NCBI GenBank assembly: GCA_963602355.1
Contig: CAVCIU010000005.1
Location: forward strand, 1 to 58,280
From: UBA791 sp963602355
GTDB taxonomy: Bacteria > Cyanobacteriota > Vampirovibrionia > Gastranaerophilales > Gastranaerophilaceae
Reading direction: 5' to 3'
Length of the DNA: 58,280 nt
Below are positions 16,831-25,553 of the stretch, in pieces. Both the position numbers and the translations under genes were made by a program. Below the pieces are notes generated by a model that had not been told where the DNA came from, ran no database searches, and saw nothing but the letters and a program-made list of their open reading frames with translations. Within the stretch, counting starts at the first letter, position 1. Each line of letters opens with the position of its first letter.

Positions 16831-16865
16831 TGCTATTCCCTATTTATTATTTCGTTTAGTTTGAA

Positions 16866-17330
16866 TTATTTTGCATATTTCAAGAAGATTTGTTGTCTTG
16901 TTTGCATCATTTCTTCTACAATCATTGGTTTGCCGTTAACAGGCGCAATGATTTGATACATCTTTAAGCTATCATTGTCCATTGATGGGTGTCTTACAGC
17001 ACTAACTTTGTATCCTTTTGAAACTTTTGTTACAGTGATGTTTGTGTATCTATTTTTATAATTTCTTGCTTTTGCAACTCCTTCACTGATTTTCATTTGT
17101 TTTAAGTATGTTGCTGTGTTTGTATAAGCATTTACAAGTTGTCCGTTTGGTTTGATAACTTGTCTGATGATTACGGCATTTGGTGCGTACATTCCGCTAA
17201 TTTCGTTACTGTATGAATTAGCCTTTGTTACGTAATTATTGAAAAATGCTTTTGCATCATTTTCTGTCATAGCATTTGCTTGTAGCGCAGCAAATAATAA
17301 TAAACAAATCGTCAAAAATAGTTTTTTCAT
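16866..17330 (-). CDS. Small secreted protein of unknown function
   Basis: A 154-residue protein with a clear Sec signal peptide: MKKLFLTICLLLFAALQANA, probable cut after ANA at residue 20. The mature part is mixed alpha/beta with no cysteines. Its pattern (an N-terminal helical stretch, then YAPNAVIIRQV and later ITVTKVSKGYKVSAV) could fit an NTF2/SnoaL-like fold, but this is a guess. The likely location is the periplasm. It lies between aroC and ftsZ on the same strand, with a strong GGAGAAGAA ribosome site and the ftsZ terminator upstream, so it probably has its own promoter near that hairpin. Confidence 0.7.
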   Translation of the reverse strand: MKKLFLTICLLLFAALQANAMTENDAKAFFNNYVTKANSYSNEISGMYAPNAVIIRQVIKPNGQLVNAYTNTATYLKQMKISEGVAKARNYKNRYTNITVTKVSKGYKVSAVRHPSMDNDSLKMYQIIAPVNGKPMIVEEMMQTRQQIFLKYAK

Positions 17331-17369
17331 AAATATTCTTCTCCGTCTAGTGTATTAAAATCCTATCAT

Positions 17370-17408
17370 AAAAAAAAGAAGTAGTCTATTAACTACTTCT
17401 TTTTTTTT
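17370..17408 (-). terminator. Terminator after ftsZ
   Basis: The stem AGAAGTAGT/ACTACTTCT is extended by A and T runs, and on the minus strand ends in at least eight U. It lies 20-58 bases after the ftsZ stop. Confidence 0.85.
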
Positions 17409-17427
17409 ATATTAATTCAAAACTTTA

Positions 17428-18582
17428 TTATTTTCTTAAAAAGTCTGGAATTTCAATGTTTCCAAATGATGGAGCGGTTTCGCTTGTTGTTGCAGCATTT
17501 TTCTTTGGTGCGTTAAACGCATTTGAGAAAAAGTCAGAAGCTGATAATGATTTAGAAGCTGTAGCAGTTCTTTCTGGAGTTGCGTTAGCTTTTAATTCAA
17601 AACCAGTTGCGATAACTGTAATTTGAACTTCTGTTTGAATATCGTTATCAACAACAGCACCGATAATAACTCTAGCATCATCAAGAATTGCATCATTGAT
17701 AATGTTAGCAGCATCAGTAACTTCGTGTAATGTTAAGTTTGGACCGCCAGTGATGTTAACAATAACACCTTGAGCACCGTTGATAGATGTTTCAAGAAGT
17801 TTAGAATCGATAGCATTCTTAGCTGCTTCAACAGCTCTGCCTTCGCCTTCGCCACGACCGATACCCATCAATGCAGAACCTGAAGATTTCATTACTGAAC
17901 GAACGTCCGCAAAGTCAACGTTGATTAAACCAGGGATTGTGATGATATCTGAAATACCTTGAACACCTCTTAGTAATACTTCATCAACAATTGAGAATGA
18001 TTCTTGTAGAGAAATTCTTCTATCTACAACGTCTAATAATTTGTCGTTTGGTATAACGATTAATGCATCAACTGCATCTTTTAATTTTGCTAAACCTTCA
18101 ACAGCTTGGTTTTGTCTACGTTTACCTTCAAAAGAGAATGGTTTTGTAACAACACCAATTGTTAAGATACCCATATCTTTAGCTGTTTTAGCAACGATAG
18201 GTGCTGCACCAGTACCTGTTCCGCCACCCATACCAGCTGTGATGAATACCATATCTGCGCCTTCTAAAGCATCAGCAATTTCTTTTTGTGCTTCTTCAGC
18301 TGCTTTTTCACCAACTTGAGGTTCTCCGCCTGCGCCAAGACCGTTTGTTAATGATTTACCTAATTGGATTTTATTTTTTGCTGTTGAGCAATTTAATACT
18401 TGTAAATCTGTATTCATTAAATAAAATTCAACGTTTGCTAAACCTTCTTTAATCATTCGGTTAACAGCATTTCCACCGCCACCGCCTACACCGATAACTT
18501 TAATGACTGCTGGGCTTACACCGTTATTTGTTGTCATACTTGAGTCATTCTTTAAAAATAAATCTGAACTATAATTTTCCAC
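17428..18582 (-). CDS. ftsZ: Cell division GTPase FtsZ
   Basis: The tubulin-like GTPase that forms the division ring. It has 384 residues: IKVIGVGGGGGNAVNRM (about 27-43), the GTP signature GGGTGTGA (119-126), the T7 synergy loop NVDFAD (221-226), a disordered linker from about 335, and the conserved C-terminal peptide IEIPDFLRK that binds membrane tethers. A GAGGAA ribosome site precedes the ATG. No ftsA or ftsQ is adjacent, which fits the cyanobacterial line, where ftsA is absent. The upstream 189 bases (18583-18771) are AT-rich and hold the pepA terminator and presumably the ftsZ promoter. Confidence 0.98.
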   Translation of the reverse strand: MENYSSDLFLKNDSSMTTNNGVSPAVIKVIGVGGGGGNAVNRMIKEGLANVEFYLMNTDLQVLNCSTAKNKIQLGKSLTNGLGAGGEPQVGEKAAEEAQKEIADALEGADMVFITAGMGGGTGTGAAPIVAKTAKDMGILTIGVVTKPFSFEGKRRQNQAVEGLAKLKDAVDALIVIPNDKLLDVVDRRISLQESFSIVDEVLLRGVQGISDIITIPGLINVDFADVRSVMKSSGSALMGIGRGEGEGRAVEAAKNAIDSKLLETSINGAQGVIVNITGGPNLTLHEVTDAANIINDAILDDARVIIGAVVDNDIQTEVQITVIATGFELKANATPERTATASKSLSASDFFSNAFNAPKKNAATTSETAPSFGNIEIPDFLRK

Positions 18583-18734
18583 TTATTTTTCCTCTTCTTT
18601 TTCTTCTTTAATAACAAAATAATATTTTAAATATAAAATTTTTACAAGTGATTTTGTAGAAATATGACCTTATACTAATATATTTTTCTACTTTTTGGCA
18701 CTTTGTAACGATTTTGTAATAATTCCGTGAAAAA

Positions 18735-18763
18735 TAAGAGAGAAGTTTTAGGCTTCTCTCTTA
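18735..18763 (-). terminator. Terminator after pepA
   Basis: An 11-bp stem TAAGAGAGAAG with its complement and a 7-base loop. On the minus strand it is followed by TTTTTCACGG, giving a short U-run. Confidence 0.75.
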
Positions 18764-18771
18764 CTATGTTT

Positions 18772-20196
18772 TTATAACTCTTGTCTTAATTTGAATGATT
18801 CGTATAACAAGTATGTTAATAATGCTCTAACACCGGCACCAGTTGCTCCTTTGATAAAGTATTTTTGTGCTGAATCAAGAAATGCAACACCTGCGATATC
18901 GATGTGTGCCCATTTTTGTTCTGGTTTAACGAAGTTTTCTAAGAATAAACCAGCTGTTGAAGCACCACCCCAACGTGAGCCGGTGTTTTTCATATCAGCG
19001 ATTTCACTTTTTAAGCTGTCTTTGTATTCATCATACATTGGTAATGGCCAATATCTTTCACCTGCATCTTCTGCTGCGTCGATTAAGTTGTCGATTAATT
19101 CCTCATCATTACCCATGATTGCTGCGGCTTGAGTTCCTAGTGCAACCATACAAGCCCCTGTTAATGTTGCGATATCAATGACTTCATCAACACCAAGTTC
19201 GCAAGCAAAACATAAAGCATCAGCTAAAGTTAATCTACCTTCTGCATCAGTATTATCAACTTCAATTGTTTTACCGTTTCTAGCAGTTAAAATATCACCT
19301 GGTTTGTATGCTGAGCAACCTGGCATATTTTCACAAGCTGCAATGATACCATGAACTTCAATATCAGCATTTAATTCCTTAACTTTGCTCATAACTGCAA
19401 GTACGCAAGCTGCACCTGACATATCATCTCTCATTGTTAGCATTGATGAAGCTGGTTTTAAATCTAAACCACCAGCATCAAATGTGATACCTTTACCAAT
19501 GATTGCGATTTTTTTCTTAGGGTTTTTAGGTACGTATTTAATATGAATGAATTTAGGTTCTTCTGAACTACCTTTTGCAACGGCTGTGAAAGCACCCATG
19601 TTCATATCTTCTAATTCATATCCGCTATATACTGTTGTATTTAAGCCTAATGATTGAGCGATTTCTGCTAATTTAGTTGGTGTTACTAATGCTGCTGGTT
19701 CGTTTGCTAAGTTTCTTGCCATGTTCATTGCTGAAATAGCGATTTCTGCGTATTGTAAATCAGCTTCTTCAATATTTAAGAATACTTCAACTTCTTTTTC
19801 TTCTTTTTTGTCTGATTTGTATTTATCAAATTTGTAATCGCCAATTAATAAACCTTCTGCAACTGCGCCGATGTAATCTTCCATTTCATCAAAATCAATT
19901 GCAACAGTTTTTGCATGGATTGATTTAACTTTATTCGTAACTTTAGCACCGATTTCTCTAGCTCTATCCAAAGTCATGTCGTCTTTTTTGCCCATACCGA
20001 TTACAAGAATTTTTCTTGCAGGAATTTTATCATAAGTTTGAAGCAAGTAAGTATTTTTGAATTTACCTTTGAAATTATCTTCTTCTAAAGCATATTTATT
20101 TGCTAATTCTTGAGAAGTTTTTTCACCTTCAAACATGTTAATTACTAAAACATCACATTTTTGTTCTCTTAAATTTTCGCTAATAGTTAATTTCAT
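18772..20196 (-). CDS. pepA: Leucyl aminopeptidase (M17)
   Basis: A cytosolic two-metal exopeptidase that removes N-terminal leucine and other residues; it forms hexamers. It has 474 residues. The family signature NTDAEGRL is at 315-322; metal and catalytic residues also sit in GKGITFDAGGLDLKP (234-248, Lys235) and MRDDMSGAA (255-263). The N-terminal macro-like domain covers about 1-150 and is acid/lysine-rich near 125-138. An AAGGAAA ribosome site precedes the ATG. It is monocistronic, divergent from rny. Confidence 0.96.
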   Translation of the reverse strand: MKLTISENLREQKCDVLVINMFEGEKTSQELANKYALEEDNFKGKFKNTYLLQTYDKIPARKILVIGMGKKDDMTLDRAREIGAKVTNKVKSIHAKTVAIDFDEMEDYIGAVAEGLLIGDYKFDKYKSDKKEEKEVEVFLNIEEADLQYAEIAISAMNMARNLANEPAALVTPTKLAEIAQSLGLNTTVYSGYELEDMNMGAFTAVAKGSSEEPKFIHIKYVPKNPKKKIAIIGKGITFDAGGLDLKPASSMLTMRDDMSGAACVLAVMSKVKELNADIEVHGIIAACENMPGCSAYKPGDILTARNGKTIEVDNTDAEGRLTLADALCFACELGVDEVIDIATLTGACMVALGTQAAAIMGNDEELIDNLIDAAEDAGERYWPLPMYDEYKDSLKSEIADMKNTGSRWGGASTAGLFLENFVKPEQKWAHIDIAGVAFLDSAQKYFIKGATGAGVRALLTYLLYESFKLRQEL

Positions 20197-20388
20197 GAGT
20201 TTTTCCTTTCTTTATATAAATTAATAATAACATATAAATTTTTTTTGGTTATGGTAAAATTTTATTAGTTAGTAGATATAAACATTTTTGAAAATATATG
20301 CAATAATTTAATATTCTTTTTATAAAAGACCCATTAGGCTATATGTAGTGGGTGTTGTGTGTATTATAAAAAATAGAAAAGGACAAAC

Positions 20389-21909
20389 ATGAATACAACT
20401 TTAATGATTGCAATTATCGTACTTGTTGTACTTATTGCGCTTTTAATTATTCAACAGACAAAGTTCAAAGCTTTGAAAAATGAAACTAAAAAGAACATGG
20501 CTGATTTGGCTGAAAAAGAAGAATTACTTCAAAAAGAAGCTATCCTAAAAGCTAAAGAAGCTTTACAGGATGAAAGAGAACAATTTAACGAAGAAGAACG
20601 TGAACGTAGACAAGAACTTCAACGTTTAGAAACAAAATTAACAAAAAGAGAAGACGTATTAGAAGACAAAATCCAAGAAGCTGAAGAAAAATCTTCTGAA
20701 GCTCAACGTAAAATGGACGAACTTCACGATAAAGAAGATGAATTAAATGGTTTAATTCACCAACAAACTTGTGAATTAGAAAGAATTTCTGGTATGTCAG
20801 CTGAAGAAGCTAAAAACCAATTAATGGAACAATTAAAAACTGATTTAGCTCAAGAACAAATGCAATTAATCAGAGAAAACGAAGCTAAAATCAGAGAAGT
20901 TTCATTAGAAAAATCAAAAGAAATTTTAACAACAACAATGCAAAGATGTATGATGGATCAAGTTGTTGAAAGTACAGTTTCAGTAGTAAACTTACCAAGT
21001 GATGAAATGAAAGGTCGTATTATCGGTCGTGAAGGTCGTAATATCAGAACTTTAGAAACATTAACAGGTGTAGATTTAATCATTGATGATACTCCAGAAG
21101 CTGTTGTATTATCAAGTTTTGACCCAGTAAGACGTGAAATTGCAAAATTAGCTTTAGAAAAACTTATCGCAGACGGTCGTATTCACCCAGTAAGAATTGA
21201 AGAAATGGTTGAAAAAGCTCGTGAAGAAATCGAAAAGAAAATTATTTCTGAAGGTGAAAATGCTGCTTTAGATATGGGTATTATGGGCTTAAATAAAGAA
21301 TTAATCAAAAATTTAGGTCGTTTATACTACAGAACAAGTTATGGTCAAAACGTATTGAAACACTCTTTAGAAGTTGGTCATATCGCAGGCATGTTGGCAA
21401 GTGAATTACACGCAAACGTAAATGTTGCAAAACGTGCGGGTCTTTTACACGATATCGGTAAAGCAGTTGACCAAACTCAAGAAGGTACACATATTCAATT
21501 AGGTGTTGAACTTGCTGCAAGATATGGTGAAAAACCTGAAATCTTACACGCAATCGAAGCTCACCACGATGACGTTACTGCAAACACAATTGAAGCAGTT
21601 CTTGTTAAACTTGCTGATGCTATTTCAGCTGGTCGACCAGGGGCAAGACGTGATACTTTAGAAATTTATATTAAACGTCTTCAAAAAATTGAAGAAATCG
21701 TTAATAGCTTCCAAGGTATTAAACAATCCTTCGCTGTTCAAGCAGGTCGTGAAGTTAGAGTTATTGTTCAATCAGAAATGTTTGATGATTTAGCTTCTCA
21801 AAAACTTGCTCGTGATGTTGCAAAACGTATTGAAGACGAACTTGATTATCCAGGTCAAATCAGAGTTACTGTTGTTAGAGAATTCAGAACTACTGAAATT
21901 GCAAAATAA
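20389..21909 (+). CDS. rny: Ribonuclease Y
   Basis: A membrane-anchored endoribonuclease that starts mRNA decay. It has 506 residues: an N-terminal membrane helix (about 4-21), a long charged coiled coil (about 25-190), a KH RNA-binding domain (about 195-260, GRIIGREGRNIR), and an HD domain (about 320-420, LLHDIGKAVD with AHHDDV). All HD residues are present. A perfect AAAAGGAC site precedes the ATG. A small hairpin ACCCATTA/TAGTGGGT lies in the leader at 20329-20353. Its neighbour is a YmdB-like phosphoesterase, the same order as in Firmicutes and other bacteria. Confidence 0.97.
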   Translation: MNTTLMIAIIVLVVLIALLIIQQTKFKALKNETKKNMADLAEKEELLQKEAILKAKEALQDEREQFNEEERERRQELQRLETKLTKREDVLEDKIQEAEEKSSEAQRKMDELHDKEDELNGLIHQQTCELERISGMSAEEAKNQLMEQLKTDLAQEQMQLIRENEAKIREVSLEKSKEILTTTMQRCMMDQVVESTVSVVNLPSDEMKGRIIGREGRNIRTLETLTGVDLIIDDTPEAVVLSSFDPVRREIAKLALEKLIADGRIHPVRIEEMVEKAREEIEKKIISEGENAALDMGIMGLNKELIKNLGRLYYRTSYGQNVLKHSLEVGHIAGMLASELHANVNVAKRAGLLHDIGKAVDQTQEGTHIQLGVELAARYGEKPEILHAIEAHHDDVTANTIEAVLVKLADAISAGRPGARRDTLEIYIKRLQKIEEIVNSFQGIKQSFAVQAGREVRVIVQSEMFDDLASQKLARDVAKRIEDELDYPGQIRVTVVREFRTTEIAK

Positions 21910-21915
21910 ATTTGT

Positions 21916-21949
21916 TTAAGGAATAAAGCTTTTTGGCTTTATTCCTTAA
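21916..21949 (+). terminator. Hairpin between rny and the ymdB-like gene
   Basis: A 14-bp perfect stem (21916-21929 with 21936-21949, 6-base loop) followed by five T. It lies only 20 bases before the next ATG, so it may be a partial terminator that sets the rny:ymdB ratio. Confidence 0.75.
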
Positions 21950-21969
21950 TTTTTGAGGAGATGTTATAA

Positions 21970-22815
21970 ATGTCTGAAAATAAAGACATAAAAATTTTAT
22001 TTTTTGGTGATATTGTCGGCAGAGTTGGTAGAAATGCTGTTATTCAATATTTAACAGATTTGTCTAAGAAAAATGAAATGCCAGATTTTGTTATTGCCAA
22101 TGTAGAAAACGCATCTCATGGTTTTGGCTTAACTTCTAAAAATTATGGTGAATTGTCAGATGCAGGTATTGACTGTATGACAAGTGGAAACCATATTTGG
22201 GATAAGAAAGACATTTTTACTATTATTGATACTTCTGAAAAAATAGTTAGACCTTTGAATTATGAAAAATCTGTTCAAGGTGAAGGTTTAAGATATTTTG
22301 ATGTAAATGGTTACAAAATAGCTGTTCTAAACTTTTTAGGTCGTGTATTTATGCAACCTTTAGATTCTCCTTTTAAAATTATGAAGGAAAGAATCGAAGA
22401 AATAAAATCTGTTACTCCAAATATCATTATCGATTTTCACGCAGAAGCTACTGCTGAAAAGATTTGTTTTGGTAGATTTTGTTCAGAATTAGGTGTAAGT
22501 GCAGTTTTAGGAACTCATACTCACGTTCAAACTGCTGACGAAAAAATATTAGGTAATATGGCATATATATCAGATGCTGGTTTTTGTGGTTCTGTTGATA
22601 GTGTAATAGGTATGGACTACGAAACTTCTCTAAAACGTACATTAACTCATTTGCCATATCGTTATGATGTTGCAACAGGTTCGGTTGCACAAATTAATGC
22701 TGTTGAAATTTCTCTTGATTTGAGCACTGGTTTTTCAACAGATATAAAAAGAATTAATTTTAATGTAGACATAAGTAATAAAAAGGAGATTGAAAGTGAA
22801 AAGTCAATTGAATGA
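21970..22815 (+). CDS. YmdB/TIGR00282-family metallophosphoesterase
   Basis: A 281-residue cytosolic phosphoesterase of the YmdB family; characterised members cleave 2',3'-cyclic nucleotides and affect RNase Y and biofilm or motility choices. Dinuclear metal ligands are visible in FFGDIVGRVGR (about 10-20), VIANVENASHGFG, TSGNHIWDKK, DFHAEATAEK and GTHTHVQTADE. A GAGGAG site lies just before the ATG. Downstream, a PHP-domain gene follows after 15 bases. The tail (about 260-281) is poorly conserved. Regulation may be uncoupled from rny by the hairpin between them. Confidence 0.92.
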   Translation: MSENKDIKILFFGDIVGRVGRNAVIQYLTDLSKKNEMPDFVIANVENASHGFGLTSKNYGELSDAGIDCMTSGNHIWDKKDIFTIIDTSEKIVRPLNYEKSVQGEGLRYFDVNGYKIAVLNFLGRVFMQPLDSPFKIMKERIEEIKSVTPNIIIDFHAEATAEKICFGRFCSELGVSAVLGTHTHVQTADEKILGNMAYISDAGFCGSVDSVIGMDYETSLKRTLTHLPYRYDVATGSVAQINAVEISLDLSTGFSTDIKRINFNVDISNKKEIESEKSIE

Positions 22816-22830
22816 TTGGAGGAATGAATA

Positions 22831-23688
22831 ATGAAAGGTGATTATCATGTTCATACTTGCTACTCTGATGGCATTTATACTCCAGAAAAAATTGTTGATT
22901 TGGCTATCGATGCCGGTTTAGACGTTATCGCTCTTACCGACCACGATAATATTTTGTCATATCAAATTGCTCAAGACTATCTTGAAAAAGAAAATAAAAA
23001 AGACAAATTAGAAATTATTCAAGGTATTGAAGTAAATACAATTTATCAAAACAATGAAGTTCACATTTTAGGTTATTTCATGGATGTTAACAATTCTGAT
23101 TTCCAAGAAATGCTTAAAATTCAACAACAAGCAAGAATTAACCAAACTCACGAAATTTTAGACTTGTTGAAGAAAAGAGAAGGTATTAATATACCTTTTG
23201 AAAACATAACAAAATTGGTTGCAGAAGGTGGAAGCATTGGTCGTCCACATATTGCAAAAGCTATTACTGCTGTTGGCGGAACTCAAAATGTTGTGGAAGC
23301 TTACAGCAAATATATCAACGATAATTCACCAGTTTATGTAAAGAGAAAAACTGTTTCTCCACAAGATGCTGTTGAAATTATCTATGATGCGGGTGGTGTT
23401 CCTGTTGTTGCGCACCCTCACGATATTGATAATAGTGCAGATTTAATTAAAGAATTAATGAATTATGGTTTAAGAGGTATTGAAGCTTATCATAGAAAAC
23501 ATTCTCCAGCAATGGTTGAATATTTCTCTTCAATGGCAGAAGAATTAGGACTTATCGTAACAGGTGGTTCTGATTTTCATGCTCCAAACCCTAATAATGG
23601 TCAAATCCTTTTGGGTAAACATTTCGTTCCTGAATGGGTTTATGACTCTTTAATTAAAGAAAAGAAAAGATTGGATATGGCAAGATAA
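22831..23688 (+). CDS. PHP-domain phosphoesterase
   Basis: A 285-residue PHP-family protein, probably a metal-dependent phosphoesterase (nucleoside 3',5'-bisphosphate or RNase AM-like). Metal-binding motifs in order: DYHVHTCYSDG (about 4-14), LTDHDN (about 36-41), GIEVNT (about 66-71), HILGYF, VAHPHD (about 194-199), and GGSDFHAPN (about 249-257). The overall pattern matches the YciV/TrpH-type group. A GGAGG site precedes the ATG. It sits between the YmdB-like gene and a pseudopilin that begins two bases after its stop, so all three are likely one operon concerned with RNA or nucleotide turnover. Confidence 0.88.
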   Translation: MKGDYHVHTCYSDGIYTPEKIVDLAIDAGLDVIALTDHDNILSYQIAQDYLEKENKKDKLEIIQGIEVNTIYQNNEVHILGYFMDVNNSDFQEMLKIQQQARINQTHEILDLLKKREGINIPFENITKLVAEGGSIGRPHIAKAITAVGGTQNVVEAYSKYINDNSPVYVKRKTVSPQDAVEIIYDAGGVPVVAHPHDIDNSADLIKELMNYGLRGIEAYHRKHSPAMVEYFSSMAEELGLIVTGGSDFHAPNPNNGQILLGKHFVPEWVYDSLIKEKKRLDMAR

Positions 23689-23689
23689 C

Positions 23690-24328
23690 ATGAAAAAAGC
23701 TTTTACTTTAATAGAAATTATTATTGTATTTATGCTAATTCTGATAGTGTCAGCATTGGTTATTCCGCTTGTCTTGAATGATTCTAAAACTATTCAAGAC
23801 GTTAGCAAGTGGAGACATTCTTATGATGACATTTTATATGCTTTCCAATCAATGGGCTTGAACAATGACGATACTTACAAAACTTTGGTTCATTCAAAAA
23901 TAACAAGCGCATCTAGTACTTCTGAAATTGAAGATATTATTTTAGATGAATTTAGACCTTATCTTAGAATTGAGGATAGATTTTATAGTAAAAAATATTC
24001 TCCAAGATATTTGAATTCTGAAAAAGTCAAAGAAGGTCAATATTATCACTTTGACAAATTGTTTAAAACTCAAAACGGTCAAATCGTAGGCATAAAATGG
24101 TTGAAGGAATTGTATGACAATTCTTCGATGATTGCTTTGATGATTGATACGAACGGTGAAGATGCTCCAAATGTTTGGGGTAAAGACATCTTTGGTATAA
24201 ATATCTATAAAGACAAGATTGAACCTTTTGGTAAAGATGTTTCATCTGATGAGGTTGATATGGATTGCTCTAAAAAAGGTAGAGGCATTTATTGCTCTTA
24301 TAAATATTTAATAGGCGCACAATTTTAA
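23690..24328 (+). CDS. Prepilin-type N-terminal cleavage/methylation protein
   Basis: A 212-residue pseudopilin-like protein. The short leader MKKA is followed by FTLIEIIIVFMLILIVSALVIP, so cleavage is expected before Phe5 with Glu at +5. The hydrophobic helix spans about 5-28. The rest has no clear family; two cysteines near the C-terminus (DMDCSKKGRGIYCSYK) could form a disulfide. There is only a weak ribosome site, and translation is probably coupled to the PHP gene two bases upstream. Its stop overlaps the convergent folP stop by four bases (TTAA). It is remote from the secretin operon. Confidence 0.82.
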   Translation: MKKAFTLIEIIIVFMLILIVSALVIPLVLNDSKTIQDVSKWRHSYDDILYAFQSMGLNNDDTYKTLVHSKITSASSTSEIEDIILDEFRPYLRIEDRFYSKKYSPRYLNSEKVKEGQYYHFDKLFKTQNGQIVGIKWLKELYDNSSMIALMIDTNGEDAPNVWGKDIFGINIYKDKIEPFGKDVSSDEVDMDCSKKGRGIYCSYKYLIGAQF

Positions 24329-25467
24329 TTAAAGTTTTCCATTAAGTCTAATAATTTTTTGTGCATTTTAACGTTATGAACTCTTAAATAATCAATTTTT
24401 TGTTCAATTAATAATGTTGATAAAGCTGTTGTGTAGATGTCTTTTTCTAGTTCATCATCAAGAGCTAGAAAAGATTTTCTAGAAATTCCTGCCATAATTT
24501 CGCAACCAAGAGCTTTAAATTCTGACATACGTTTTATTAGTTCAAAATTGTCTTCTCTTCTTTTCCCAAAACCAATTCCGACATCAATAATAATACGAGA
24601 TTTATCTATGCTATTTGATATGGCATAATCAACTTTTGCTTTTAAATTTTTGAAAATTTCATCAATTACATTATTGTAAGTTGGGTTAACTTGCATATTT
24701 TCAGGTGTTCCTTGAGAATGTTGAAGAATGATTTTTACAGTTGAATTTTTTATTACATCAATCATTTTTTCGTCATAATCAAAACCTGAAACGTCGTTAA
24801 TTATACTTGCACCATTTTTGATACACTCTTGCGCAACTTCTGAGCTTCGAGTATCAATACTGATAGGTGTTTTGATATTTTTTTCTTTTATGTAATCAAG
24901 GATTGGTAAAATTCTTTCTAATTGAGTTTTGCTATCAATTGGTTCAGAAAAAGGCTTAGTGCTTTCTGCGCCGATGTCTATAATATCAGCACCTTCTGCA
25001 ATCATTGTTTCAAGATGTTTTATTGCATCATCTTTTTCAAGATATTTTCCGCCATCTGAGAAGGAATTTGTCGTTATGTTCAAAATTCCTGCAAGTTTAG
25101 TCTCGTGGCTTTCTTGTTGCTGGCGGATTATTTCTTCAAGTTTTTTGCTTAAAATATTCAAGCTAAATTGTTGATATTCAAGACTTTTCGCTATCTTTTT
25201 TATCTGAGAGATTGAACCTGTTAAGATACAATCAGTTTTATCTATTTTGTTTATTAAAACATCTTTGTGGATTGCGCAATCGCAACCATAAGATAGTGCA
25301 GTTTGTTTTAAGATGTTTGCTTGCGGAATAGATAAATCATAAATTTTAATATTCAAATACTTGTATTTAGTTTGAGCAATGTTTGAATAAGATTTGTCAA
25401 AGCCAATATTTTCAAGCTCTGTTAAAATATCAGTATTATCAATTGTTTTTAGTGTAAAGTCTTTCAT
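24325..25467 (-). CDS. folP: Dihydropteroate synthase with N-terminal extension
   Basis: Joins p-aminobenzoate to hydroxymethyl-dihydropterin diphosphate (the FolK product). The TIM-barrel DHPS part begins at about 124: LAGILNITTNSFSDGG (125-140), IDIGAESTKPFS (about 160-171), NDVSGFDYD, and KPIPTS-type SRIIIDVGIGFGKR near 290-302. The first ~120 residues are an extra domain absent from E. coli FolP (about 280 residues); similar extensions occur in some Firmicutes. It has no Shine-Dalgarno: TGC-TACAAT lies six bases before the ATG, pointing to a leaderless mRNA. It is convergent with the pseudopilin gene and overlaps it by four bases. Confidence 0.94.
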   Translation of the reverse strand: MKDFTLKTIDNTDILTELENIGFDKSYSNIAQTKYKYLNIKIYDLSIPQANILKQTALSYGCDCAIHKDVLINKIDKTDCILTGSISQIKKIAKSLEYQQFSLNILSKKLEEIIRQQQESHETKLAGILNITTNSFSDGGKYLEKDDAIKHLETMIAEGADIIDIGAESTKPFSEPIDSKTQLERILPILDYIKEKNIKTPISIDTRSSEVAQECIKNGASIINDVSGFDYDEKMIDVIKNSTVKIILQHSQGTPENMQVNPTYNNVIDEIFKNLKAKVDYAISNSIDKSRIIIDVGIGFGKRREDNFELIKRMSEFKALGCEIMAGISRKSFLALDDELEKDIYTTALSTLLIEQKIDYLRVHNVKMHKKLLDLMENFN

Positions 25468-25473
25468 AAGAGA

Positions 25474-25482
25474 ATTGTAGCA
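25474..25482 (-). promoter_or_regulatory. Extended -10 giving a leaderless folP transcript
   Basis: On the minus strand: TGC-TACAAT, six bases (TCTCTT), ATG. No ribosome site and no strong -35. Same geometry as the GH38 and aroA promoters. Confidence 0.7.
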
Positions 25483-25500
25483 TGAAAAAATAGCACTAAA

Positions 25501-25531
25501 AAGGCGAAATTCGTTTCACGAATTTCGCCTT
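25501..25531 (-). terminator. Terminator after rpsP
   Basis: A 14-bp perfect stem (25501-25514 with 25518-25531, loop TTC). On the minus strand it is followed by TTTAGTG. It lies 22 bases past the rpsP stop and just before the folP promoter. Confidence 0.8.
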
Positions 25532-25553
25532 CAAAAATATATCAGCTAAACTA

